From NCBI GenBank assembly GCA_018873225.1, contig JAEILZ010000006.1, positions 868,001 to 932,000 on the forward strand: a stretch of DNA of 64,000 bases, given 5' to 3'. This DNA is from [Phialemoniopsis] sp. UDSM-2020 (taxonomy: Eukaryota; Ascomycota; Sordariomycetes; Thyridiales; Thyridiaceae). The translations under genes and the position numbers were made by a program. Within the stretch, counting starts at the first letter, position 1. Every line of letters starts with the position of its first letter. The notes beneath the pieces were generated by a model, which was given only the letters and a program-made list of their open reading frames with translations, made no database searches and was not told the DNA's origin. Positions 54,395-64,000 of the stretch are shown piece after piece.

Positions 54395-57300
54395 CTAATG
54401 GATGCCGTCTCTCTGGTCTGGGAAACAGTCAATAACCTGCCCTGTCTCTCCATCAATCGCCAACACTAGACTGGCCCCGAACTCGAAGGGATTAGAATCA
54501 TAGGCAACGAAATCGCGCCGAGTATTATCATCACTTAGACGAAGCATGTCATCAATGTTATTGGATACCAAGGCCAACGCATCCTCCTCAGTCAAGCCGG
54601 ACAGCTTTGCGGCCCAGTTTGCCTCCAAAAGCAGGCTGAACATGTGTGAGTCGGCTGTGGCATGTGCATTAGTCTTTGACACCATGTCCCATTCGTTTTC
54701 CTGGACGTACTGATACCCTCCTGGGCAATGGCCACAGAGACGCCTGCTTCTCGAAGGACACGGAGCGAGGGAAAAGTCAGCGGGGGTCCGACCAAGGCTT
54801 CTCTCTTATCCCAGGTGTCCGGCGCGCTCCGGGTCGTTGCCAGGACCACTGCTATTCGAGCTGCTGCCAGCTCTGACGCGACCTGGGAAATCAAACGGAT
54901 GTCAGCATTAGTGGCGATGGAGCCCACGATACGGGAGGGTGCATCATCGGATATTTACAAGGTGAGCCCCCGCTCCTCCAAATATGATGAGGTTGAGCTT
55001 ATCATCTAGATCCGACTTGAGACGGATGAGTTGAAGAATTGCGGACTTGAGCTAGTGCGTCAGTACTCCGTCAACTTGTCTATAGAAGCGAAGGGGAGAC
55101 CGAACCGTACTGTGGGCATGTACCACGAGCGGGAAGTTGCCATCCGCGACCCGGCCGTAGACGTTGTCCGCTCCACGATTGGACTGAAGTACCACCCTGA
55201 GGCTCCCAACCGCAGAGGATAAAGTCCCGGACGCTCCTGTTGCGCTGCCATCAGTGAAACGACTCCCGGGGGGTAGACGGCGGGGACTGTGCTGTGCTTG
55301 AACCTTTGGTAGACTCCGAGATCATGAAGTGTAGCGCCACATCATCCCTGAATATGCCGCCGTTGAGGATGCTCCTCTGCTCCCCGGTCCTGATCCCGAC
55401 GCTGACGCCGCCCCAGAGGCCCTCAGCACGGAACTTCTGCAGCGGAGCCACGATCGCGCGAGTGACACCTCCCAGTCTAGCTCGCTTGAATGGCTGACCC
55501 TGGACCTGCACGCCGTCCCTCGCGTGGACCAGGCCGCCTGCATCGGACAGACTCATCGCGGTGACCTCGCCGTCCCCCGTGCTCGCCTCGAGGCGCATCT
55601 CGGCGAGACCGAGGTGGTTGGTGAGGGCCACCAGGCCGGGGAGGACGTACCCACCGTTCAGAGCCAGCCGCGTCGTCGCCGCCCCCTTGTTGTTGTCGCC
55701 GCCGACGCACTCCGATTCAGTGCCGTAACACACAATCCGGCCACCCTCAATAACGAGCGTCCCGTTGTCCACCCTGCTGCTACTAGTCTTTTGGTGGCCC
55801 GTGAGGTCAGCCGCAACGCCGGTGATGATAATCCGGGATCCCTGGCGTGCACTCTGACAGAAGGCTGCCTTTTCCCCAAACTGAGGCTGCCGTCGTTGCG
55901 CCAGGGGAGTAGTTTTTACCCTCCCTATACCTTGGACGTCGGGTGCGGAAACCTTGTTGACCTGTTCCTTGTCCAATGTCGGTCTGCCGTCGATGAAGAC
56001 CTGCTCCGGGGTCGCAGCGAGGGCGAGCGGGTGACGGTCCCAGACCACAACGTCGGCGTCGTATCCTACCTTGACGTGTCCTATTCGGTGATGCATCCTA
56101 AGGGCCCTTGCCGGGACGCTCGTGACAGATTGCAACGCAAGCGTCGCTGGGAGGTTGAAGGAGTGGGCTGTAGCTGCTTGATAGCTGTTCACCTGTGTCA
56201 GCCGCGCACTGAGCGGCGCGTCCCGATAACGAGACGAGACTAACGTACATGAGGTATTTGGCGTTGAGCTCCTCCATGGCGTGATCCTGTCAAGGTCAGC
56301 AAGTGATTCCGTTCTCCTGTTTAGAAGTTGCTGGGCACGACCAGAGCGTACGGAATGAAAAGCCACCGGAACTCCTTGATCAGCGAGCGCCGCCGCCGCC
56401 CATAGATTAGCGTCCTGTCCATCCTTGTTGTGGAGCCCAAATGCCGCGAACAAGGCCACGGTGATGTTTCTGTTGCGAGCGACGAGTCAGCCTATTTTCA
56501 AGCCAACTAACTCAGCCAAAGAGGGTAGATTTACGTACTCGCCTTGCGTCTTTCCATGTTCCCGTATCATATCACCAGCTTTCCAAGCGCCGTGCGCATG
56601 GTGGAAGCCCCCGATCCTGAACCCGAACTCGCGGCTCAGCTGGATCATGCGCTCCATGTCATCCGGGGAGAATATATGAACGTGTGCGTCCGAGTCTCCC
56701 CGAAGTAAGGCAAGGGTCGGTTCGATAGCACGGTTATCTGGATCGTCGCCGAACAGCGATACCCCTTCTGCCGCTATCCGTAGTAGAGTACCCCCATCCC
56801 CGCCGTTCCGAGCCGGTAGGGCCACGTCACACCATGAGTCCTGTCGAAGCTGGATGCTCTTGGCTCGCGAGAAGTGCTCTCGCAACAACCAGAGGCTTGC
56901 CATACGTGTCCGTCCATGGCTATCGCGCGGCACGTTTCCCAAAGCCATCTTCATATATCTCCTACGAGACGACTCCGGCGTGTTTCTCTCGAGACTCATG
57001 TTTTCTATCGGCCCGGCCCCTGGAACGCTGCCATCGTCCTGGACGTTCTTGACCATGAAAGCTTCGCCGGACAACAGATTGGTTGATCCTGGCAGGATCA
57101 AAGACGATGTTACGCCCCCGGAGGCTATGATCTCGGTGGACCAGTCGTCTGTCTTGGCCGAATCCCGGACGCGGAGGAATGGTGTTATCGAGCCTGATGG
57201 GAGGTTTATCTCGGCGACGTCCTTCCACGAGCTGAACGGTGGCCAAGTTACGACGAGATGATGTGAATGCATATCCACCAATCCGGGCGTTACGTGTTTC

Positions 57301-57782
57301 CCACCGAGATCCAAGACGTCCATGTCCTGATCGAACTGTACCCACGTCTGCAGGGGAGCTGCCGCTGTCACATTGGTGATGATGCCCCTTTCGAGGGTGA
57401 TATCCACGAGAGTGGCATGGAACTTCTCGCCATCAAATAAAGTTGCATTGGCGAGGAGAATCCGGGATGGGGCCTGGGTCGACGGGGACCATCGCGGATT
57501 ATGATCCCGTGGCCGATTGAGCGAATCCGAGTATTGACGTCTGCCGTTTGCGATCTGACGGCATTGTGCTATCGCTCGCTGGAGATCGTGCTGTTGTAGA
57601 GCCTTAGATGGCGAAGACACCCATCGTAACTGGCCTAGATTGGGAAGATAATTCCACAGAGACGGCACGAGCAACCCGACAAGAAGGATCCCTAACCACG
57701 AGAGCGATTGCATTTTGCTCGATGTTGAACTGCTACCAGCAAGGGAGGGGAGGGGGGGTTTTCCTTTGGGCGGTTGTTTCAT
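54395..57782 (-). CDS. Membrane-anchored amidohydrolase (imidazolonepropionase/CE9-like)
   Basis: Eight exons (57782..56539, 56469..56352, 56286..56249, 56184..55304, 55236..55106, 55051..54959, 54882..54717, 54654..54395) give 976 aa. The start at 57782 (MKQPPKGKPPLP) is chosen because fungal relatives begin with a similar proline-rich stretch; an ATG at 57713 is possible. A single helix (about 26-42) anchors the protein with its catalytic part outside or in a lumen. The metal motif HxH is in VTPGLVDMHSHH (His172, His174), and FGFRIGGFHHAHGAW and FHSDHAM follow. A second amidohydrolase-like beta-barrel segment (VLPGLVALTNHLGL) lies after residue ~600. Two introns use GTT donors (GTTCAA, GTTCGG); they are the only ones keeping the family consensus. 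Substrate unknown. Confidence 0.8.
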
Positions 57783-58128
57783 GAGGTTTTTTCTCAAAAA
57801 ATTGAAGCTTGCCTTGATGGAGCCCTGGTCCGAAACACGCAATCGCCTTTCGACCTACGCAAGGATACAGCAGGACACGGCAACGGAACATGGTGTCCCG
57901 TTAGCTTCCACTGCGGGACCCGAGAGTGTGGAGCCTTGGACCGGCTCTGGGGAAGCCGGCCGTGTTGGACCCGTAAGCGGCTTCCGAAAGCCGGCCGTGC
58001 GGGGTGTGTAAGGCCGCTTCCGACAGTATCTATGTAGAGCTGAGCCGCCCCAGATCCTGAAAATGGGGAAACGAGGGTCTGAATAGTTCACAAACACTCT
58101 CCATTTCATTACCCTGCTCTGCCATAAT
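57783..58128. promoter_or_regulatory. Bidirectional promoter: amidohydrolase and MFS transporter
   Basis: 346 bases between divergent starts. It holds a tandem imperfect repeat with a CGG-N3-CCG element (listed separately). The compact shared promoter suggests the two genes are expressed together. Confidence 0.6.
57954..58023. repeat. Tandem ~35-bp imperfect repeat with a Zn2Cys6-type site
   Basis: Copy 1 (57954-57987) and copy 2 (57989-58023) share AGCCGGCCGTG at the start and GCTTCCGA at the end, and diverge in the middle. Copy 1 contains CGGCTTCCG (57978-57986), an everted/inverted CGG-N3-CCG arrangement of the type bound by Zn2Cys6 dimers. Binding is inference. Confidence 0.65.
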
Positions 58129-59815
58129 ATGGACAAATTCGAACTCGACCATGTCACAAAGGACAACCGGACTTGTTCTTCGCCCCCTCATAGCGTCCAC
58201 GATACCGATGGCCAGGGCGAGGCCAGCTATGGAGTCCACCGCGACCAGCCTCTGAAGGAGATCGTGAATGGCCCCCTCATACTGGCCTGTGTAACTGCAA
58301 TCTGCGCTACCGTCCTCAACGGCTATGATCTCGTTGTCTTTGGCCCTGTGGCTGCTCTTCCGCCTTTTGTACGGGCTCCTCCCCTGTCGCTTCATGCCCT
58401 GTGAATGGTCCTGGTTCTAACCCATGAACGATGATGTTAAATAGGTCAAGAAGTACCAGGGCATCAACCCCGTCACGCAGACGTACACCTTCACGGCGAG
58501 GAACCAGAACCTCGTCTTCTCAGTCCCCTACTGCGGCGCCCTGGTGGGCGCCGCGTTGACGACGTACATGTCGAAGCGCTGGAGCCGCAAGTGGACTCTT
58601 GCCGCGGCTTGCGTCTTCTCTTGCGGCATGTCGTTACTGCAGCTGTTCGCGCCCAACCTCGCGGCGTTGGTGGCAGGTCGAATGGGCAACCTCATCGCCG
58701 TCACCTGCGTGGCCATCATCGTCCCGCTATACCTCTCAGAGATGGCGCCGGCGCGGATCAGGGCAGCGGCCATCACGCCGCTCACCATTCTGTCCACCCT
58801 CGCCGGGTTGATCGCGACCATCGTCGTCAACGAGACATCCAAGAGGATGGACGCCTTGTCTTACAAGATCCCGCTCGCGATCCAGTGCGTCTTCCCGGCC
58901 GTCCTGGTGCCGCTGCTGCTCACCCTACCGGAGTCGCCCCTGTGGCTCGTCGCCCAGGGCAGGGACGAGGAGGCCGAGAGGGCCTTGCGTCGAGTGCGGC
59001 GTGGTCCCGACGAGGCCGTGCACAGCGAGTTCCGCTCGATCAAGGCTGCGTACGAGGGCGGAGGGGGGGAGGGGACCACGTGGTGGAAGATCTTCGACCG
59101 CGAGAACCTCTGGCGGACCATCTTCATCAGCGCCTTCTGCGCCGGATCTGCCCTGTCCGGCGTGCTCATCTCGACCACGTACATCACCGTGTTTCTGCTG
59201 CAGATCGGGTCTACGAGCCCCTTCGTCATCACCGTCATCGCCATTGCCCTGAACCTTCTCGGCACCATAGTCAACCCCTTCTTGGTGGATCGTGTGGGCC
59301 GCCGGCCCCTCGCCCTCGCCGGCTTCGCGTCCCTGCTCGCCATCGACGTCGTGGCCGGCGGCCTCGCCTTCTCCACGTCCCGCGGCGCGCTCACCGGCAT
59401 CGTCGCCATGTCGTGCCTCTTCAACTTCGTCTGGGCTCTGACATACTCCCCCCTGACCTTCGTCGTGCCGATGGAGATGGCATCCGCCCGCCTCCGTGAC
59501 GCGACCATGGCGTACACGGTCATGTGGATCCAGCTGTCCCTGCTGATCGCCAACTTCGTCCTACCGCGGTTAACGGCCGTAGACGGGGCCAACCTCGGGG
59601 CCAAGACGTACCTCGTGTTCGCCGGTTGCATGGCGATTTATCTGGTTCTTACTTTCCTTGTGCTGCCGGAGACTCAGGGACGGGACTTTGCCGAGATTGA
59701 GGCCCTGTTCGCGTCCAAGGTCTCCCGGCGCCACTGGGATCGCTACTCCGTGTCGACCGCAGTAGGACAGCCGCAGGGCCAAGTTCACCTTCGGTGCCCT
59801 GCCTCTGAAGACTAG
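58129..59815 (+). CDS. MFS sugar porter-type transporter
   Basis: Exons 58129..58368 and 58445..59815 give 536 aa. Sugar-porter landmarks are present: NGYDLVVFG in helix 1, GRMGNLIAVTCVAIIVPLYLSE for the helix 4-5 region, PESPLWLVAQGR (PESPRWL motif), VDRVGRRPLALAG in the second half, and PETQGRDFAEIEALF (PETKG motif) after helix 12. About twelve membrane segments can be read. It would import a sugar or related polyol/oligosaccharide at the plasma membrane by proton symport. It is divergent from the amidohydrolase gene, so the pair may take up and process one substrate. Confidence 0.9.
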
Positions 59816-60314
59816 TATATTGGGGGGGGGGGGGGGCTTATCGTTCCGTTGTTCTGTTCTTTTGAGTTGGCAACTGAAAGGGGGTTTCGCGGGTGTCTTC
59901 TTGGCTCATTTTAGTTTATGAAGGATAGTTTGGTCGTCCTTGATTCATTTACCGTAACAACCAGAATGGAATGAGAAAGTCCACATTTTTCAGGATCCAA
60001 AACATGAGTAAAGTGTCAAGTGGGTGTCAGAAAGGTTGGCGATTATGTATCAATCTCTACCTCAATTACTAACAAATTAAATAATCCAAAGTCCTGTGTG
60101 ATTATTTATGAATTGAGATGCATCGAGAAGGCAAACCGTCAACTAATCCGTCACCCACTTGAGTGTATACAAATCCTTCTAATAGTCTAGTTCCTACACT
60201 TCTTCACCACTCTAGTCTACCTATACTGACTATGCCTGTCTTTACATTCATCACGTCGGTCACTCTCAGAAATACATATAAAAGCAGAATGTGGATAATG
60301 TTGTTCGCGACGTT
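59816..60314. other. Convergent 3' gap with a poly-G run
   Basis: 499 bases between the MFS and dehydrogenase stop codons. A G run of about 15 begins at 59822, and the rest is AT-rich. No gene is seen. Confidence 0.6.
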
Positions 60315-61990
60315 CTACAGGGCGGCTCTAGGTCTTGTAATGTACTTCTCCAGTCTAGCCGCGTTGACCATGCCCTCCTCTACCTCCTCCACACTAGTTG
60401 CTCCTAGAAGCGCCATGTTGTTATGGATCTCCTCCTCAAGGATTTCTAGCATCCTCTTGACCCCTTGCGCACCATAGCCGGCGGCCAGGCTGTACATGAC
60501 CGGGCGGCCCACGCCCACAGCTCTCGCTCCTAGAGCGAGCGCCTTCAGAACGTCGGTACCCCGCCGGATGCCGCCGTCGAGGTAGACCTCCAGACGCTTC
60601 AACACTTGCGGAGCTCTTCTTCCAATCTCCATGAGCGTCAGGATGGGTGGCTGTGCACTACTCAAGGGGATCAGTACGCCTGTCAGGGATCTCCACTACC
60701 ACCTTCTACCCTGCCAAGGGGGGTTCAGCTCACGTGTCTTGTGATCTCCCGCCGTGGTTCGAAAGCACGATGCCATTGAGGCCGTTCTCGGCGGCGAGTA
60801 CGGCATCTTCGACGCATTGGACGCCTTTGAGTACCAGGGGTAGCTTCGTTGTCTGCCGGAGCCAGACAAGGTCGTCCCAGTTAACCTTGTTCGAGAGCAT
60901 CTTGGATAAGGCCTTGCCAATGCCTTTGACTTCTTGGCCTTGTCTGACCGAGCCAGATTGATCGCTTGACTGTCCCATTGCATCAGAGGTGTTGCCTTCA
61001 GTAGGTCGTCTGCCGGGCGGATGTCCTAAATTGCACTCACCTGTATCGAAGCTTTCACACGCTCATCGGTCTCTCTCTTCCCCATGACCGGGCTATCGAC
61101 CGTGATCCAAATGGCTTTAGCTCCAAGGATCTCCGCCTTTCGAATTAGGGCCTTTGTCTTCTCGATATCTGGGTTGATGTACAGCTGTAAGAAGAAAGGG
61201 TTGGACGACTTGCGTGACTGGATGATGTCTGCCAGCGGGATACTAGAGCTGCTGCTCACGACCTGGATGATGCCCGCTTCACCGGCCGCCTCTGCGATGG
61301 CCACTTCTCCAGCCGGATCGGCGAGCTTCGCCAGGGCAGCTGGGGAGACGATAACAGGCATGGAGCTCCTGTGTCCGAGTATGGTTACCGTCGAGTCTAT
61401 GACGGAGACGTGCCGCATAATCCTCGGCCGCATGAGCAACCTCTGGAATAACCGGCGGTTGAGGTGCATGGAGATCTCATCATCGGCCCCGGAGGAGTAA
61501 TAAGCCCAGGCGTTGGGGCTCAGGCGCTCCCGAGCGGCGCGCTCGAAGTCATCGAGGTTGATCAGGTTGCTCAAGGAGGATCTAGGAGAAGAAGTGTTCC
61601 CCCCTGCCGCATGTACCGGAGTAGCGGTAGAGGAGTCATTTTCCTTCTCCTCGCTAGGGTTAAGATTGCCTTTGTACTTGATACCGTCCACCGGATGGTT
61701 AAGCTGGGAAGATGAGTGGAACATGTCGAATTCTTGGGTGCCGTCCCGTCCGGCGAAACGGAGGACAGCGGCTGGGCCACCAGGGTGGTTGGCAACAAAG
61801 TCTGTGTCTTGCGTCAATATCGAGCAATGGTGTTCTTACTTTATTGTCTCTTCGTCTTTGAATCCCTTCAGAGTTCTCACTCACCCGTCACATCATACAC
61901 TTTGTTGTAGAGAATGACCCAGCATGATGTAGAGTCACTGTGGTCCGCGACCGTGGCGCGGCTGATGGCCGACCCGACTGTGACGAGCAT
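60315..61990 (-). CDS. Flavocytochrome b2-like FMN 2-hydroxyacid dehydrogenase
   Basis: Exons 61990..61885, 61801..61041, 60969..60734 and 60657..60315 give 481 aa. An N-terminal cytochrome b5 domain has both heme histidines (NHPGG and the FH of EFDMFHSS). It is followed by the FMN barrel: YYSSGADDE, LQLYINPD, the catalytic His in SNHGGR, and the phosphate-binding segment DGGIRRGTDVLKALALGARAVGVGRP. The domain order is that of yeast L-lactate:cytochrome c oxidoreductase. No clear long mitochondrial presequence is visible before the b5 domain, so cytosolic location or a different 2-hydroxyacid substrate is possible. It is divergent from a Zn2Cys6 regulator with a 481-base promoter. Confidence 0.88.
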
Positions 61991-62471
61991 TTCGAGTGGC
62001 GGCTTCACCTGTCAGCGAAGGGAATAGTCAGATTACCTCCAGATTTGTCTAAACTATTTTCATATATAGCGCGCGCGGAGAGAATTGGCGATGGTGTGCA
62101 ACGGTATCCTGGGGCGCTGGCCGGCCGGCCTCGTCTCAAGCCGCTTCCGTGCTGCTGTGCGACTGGCAACCCGGCACCAGACCATTTGCTTCTGGCCAAG
62201 AGGAAATGTGCACGTAAGACTCTTCGTCCACTTTGCGTGTGCTAGATCGGAAACTCAGGAGCTAATAGGAACTACGGAACTGAGCACTATCCCGACTCCG
62301 CCACTAACACAATTACGGGTTTATTATGCATGATGACACCCCGCATGTCTTGTATCAAGCGGCGAACCCGAGCTGAACATTGTTCTCTTTATACCGTGGC
62401 CGATTCCGTGTTCCGTGACGAGAGCGACATCCTTCACAAGCAGCATCCTCAAATCCACTGCGTGCGTGATC
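61991..62471. promoter_or_regulatory. Bidirectional promoter: dehydrogenase and second regulator
   Basis: 481 bases between divergent starts. A TATATAGCGCGCGC stretch lies near 62064. No coding frame is supported. Confidence 0.45.
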
Positions 62472-64000
62472 ATGAACGACAGCGAGCAAGGAAAGCGAGT
62501 GCGACAAGCATGCCGTAACTGCCGGTAAGCCAAGGCACAAGCCAAGTGTTCATCCATCCAGTCCGGGTTCTGAATCAAGCAAAACGACGTAGCCGCAAGA
62601 AGAGCCGCTGCTCGGGTGAGCGTCCCGAGTGCGCAGTGTGTACGAGGCTGAAGCAGACCTGCGTCTACGCGGAGCGCCGCCCGCCGCCTCGCGTCACCAA
62701 GACCTCGGGCCTACATAACAGTACGCAACAAGATGTATGCATCTGATCACAGGCCCTCAGCCTCCGTACAACGCCGAGTAACAAAGTCTCTCTGCTTTCA
62801 AAGACCTACGCATTAGAAGCCCGGGTCGTGGGCCTAGAAGCGCAGCTGGCCAACGTTGCTGGGGCGCTCCGTTCCCTGCCATCGCGGCTCTGGCAGGCCC
62901 CGGAGCAGGCCGTATCTGGGCCGCCCGCCGTCTTCGACGTCGGCAGCAGCAACAACCCCACGCCTGACCGCCTGTCGAGTATCGCCGACGTGTCGATGGT
63001 CACTGGTGCACTCCGTACTCAGCAACTCGGACATGATTATAGCTCAACCAATGGCGACGGCGATTTCCCCTCACTAGAATTCCAAAACTCCGCCGCTGAC
63101 CTTTACTTCGAGAGATGCCACAACCAGCCTTACTCGCTCTTCCACGAAGGCCGGTTCCGGTCCGCGCTGAGGGACAGCAAGGTTCCGCTCCACCTCGTCT
63201 ACGCCTTCCTGGCCACCGCTCTCCGCTTTTCCACTATTTACCCCAGCACAGAAGCTCGCTTCGATGTCATCCAGAACTACGCGAAGCTGTCGTGGGATGC
63301 GATGAGGTCGGGAGATGGCCTCGAAGAGCTGGAAGAACTTGATGCGATCCGTAGCCTGATTCTGCTGACTGTCCTTGATTACACCGGTGGGCTCCATCCT
63401 CTATGCTCTAAATGCATGCTTCTGACTGAAGACAGGCGGGAACTGCCGTGCTGGATGGATCAAAGGTGAGTCGCATCTTCTGTAATGGGTTGCTATATTT
63501 TCTGTCTCACCTTTTGACAAGCCGGACTGGCGCTACGCATGGCCGAGTACACGAATCTGGCCGCCGAGCCGAATCCCTCCCTGTCCGCGGTTCAGCGCGA
63601 GGAGCGACGCCGTCTCCTCTGGTCGCTTTACCTCCTCGAAACCATGCTGTCGTGCGGCCACAGGCGTTTGACGGCCATGTCCATCGACAGGATCGAGACG
63701 CACGGCCCTTGCCCCGAGGAGGCCTTCGAGCGGGGCGCCTATTGCGAGATTCCGACCCTTGCACAGCTGGCTAGCGTACACGGCGGTGGCAGCGGCGGAG
63801 ACCCTGCCCTGGGCACAGACAATCCGTGGGGGCTTCTCGTGCTCGCGGGCTGTAGTTTCGCCGTCTGCTTGCAACGCGTCTTCTCTCCGTCCCTGGCCCA
63901 GGCCGCCGAGCTCCCTTGGCTCCCCTCCTCTGGCTTCGCTGAAGCAGAGCTCTTCCTCCTCCGACTCGAAACGGTCTACGGCTTCGAGGACGCCCTCGAC
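62472..64000 (+). CDS. Zn2Cys6 transcription factor, 3' end outside the window
   Basis: Exons are 62472..62524, 62593..62734, 62804..63386, 63436..63465 and 63522 to beyond 64000. Cysteines 14, 17, 24, 31, 34 and 41 fit CX2CX6CX6CX2CX6C (RQACRNCR / RKKSRCSG). A short coiled-coil linker (YALEARVVGLEAQLANV) follows. A Fungal_trans-type regulatory domain then begins (SAADLYFERCHNQPYSLFHEG). Exon 4 is only 30 nt, placed between a 49-nt and a 56-nt intron. That solution yields CRAGWIKAGLALRMAEYTN, the expected core helix, and keeps phase. The gene is divergent from the dehydrogenase and is a likely regulator of the neighbouring catabolic genes. Confidence 0.87.

Noticed and set aside
61019..61040. 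Alternative short introns (41 or 45 nt) between exons 2 and 3 of the dehydrogenase
   Set aside because: One is below the usual fungal minimum and the other breaks phase. The 71-nt intron ending at GGGACAG keeps phase and a good branch point.
63387..63465. Read-through of the second regulator giving a C terminus at 63469
   Set aside because: The extended frame loses the expected core helix. Splicing the 49-nt intron (GTGGGC...CAG) and the next one restores CRAGWIKAGLALRMA in phase.

Overview
This is nuclear DNA of a filamentous ascomycete (Pezizomycotina). Protein genes are broken by short GT-AG introns (about 50-90 nt) with CTRAY-like branch points. The gene content is typically fungal: highly reducing polyketide synthases (HR-PKS), Zn2Cys6 regulators, PDR and MDR ABC transporters, and FSH1-type hydrolases. 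A Sordariomycete is my guess, but the sequence does not prove it. I recognised no tRNA, rRNA, CRISPR array or transposon ORF. All exon coordinates were built by hand from splice sites, reading phase and family consensus.

Left flank (1-4.0 kb): the 5' end of a secreted pectin-degrading enzyme (PL4 rhamnogalacturonan lyase) and a housekeeping Trf4/Cid14-type poly(A) polymerase.

Centre (4.6-54.0 kb): a large secondary-metabolite cluster bookended by two HR-PKS genes whose 3' ends point outward. PKS1 (minus strand, 2260 aa, KS-AT-DH-psiKR-ER-KR-ACP, no methyltransferase) is divergent from an FSH1-type hydrolase (A). PKS2 (plus strand, 2613 aa, KS-AT-DH-MT-psiKR-ER-KR-ACP) sits behind a second FSH1-type hydrolase (B). 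Between them lie an MDR-type ABC transporter (20 exons), a PDR-type ABC transporter, a divergent HAL2/3'(2'),5'-bisphosphate nucleotidase-like protein, an aldo/keto reductase, a Zn2Cys6 regulator, a BAHD-type O-acyltransferase and a rhodopsin-domain membrane protein. The simplest reading is that each PKS makes one chain, each has a hydrolase to release it, the reductase and acyltransferase modify or join the chains, and the ABC proteins export the product. No P450 or FAD oxygenase was found in these 50 kb.

Right flank (54.4-64 kb): two divergent gene pairs that look catabolic rather than biosynthetic. They are a membrane-anchored amidohydrolase with a sugar-porter MFS protein, and a flavocytochrome b2-like 2-hydroxyacid dehydrogenase with a second Zn2Cys6 regulator that runs off the window.

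The most interesting points are the duplicated PKS-plus-hydrolase modules (the two hydrolases share exon structure to the nucleotide in exons 1 and 2), the changed catalytic residues in the PKS1 DH, PKS2 KR and hydrolase B, the unusual HAL2-like gene inside the cluster, and a tandem repeat with a CGG-N3-CCG element in the amidohydrolase/MFS promoter.
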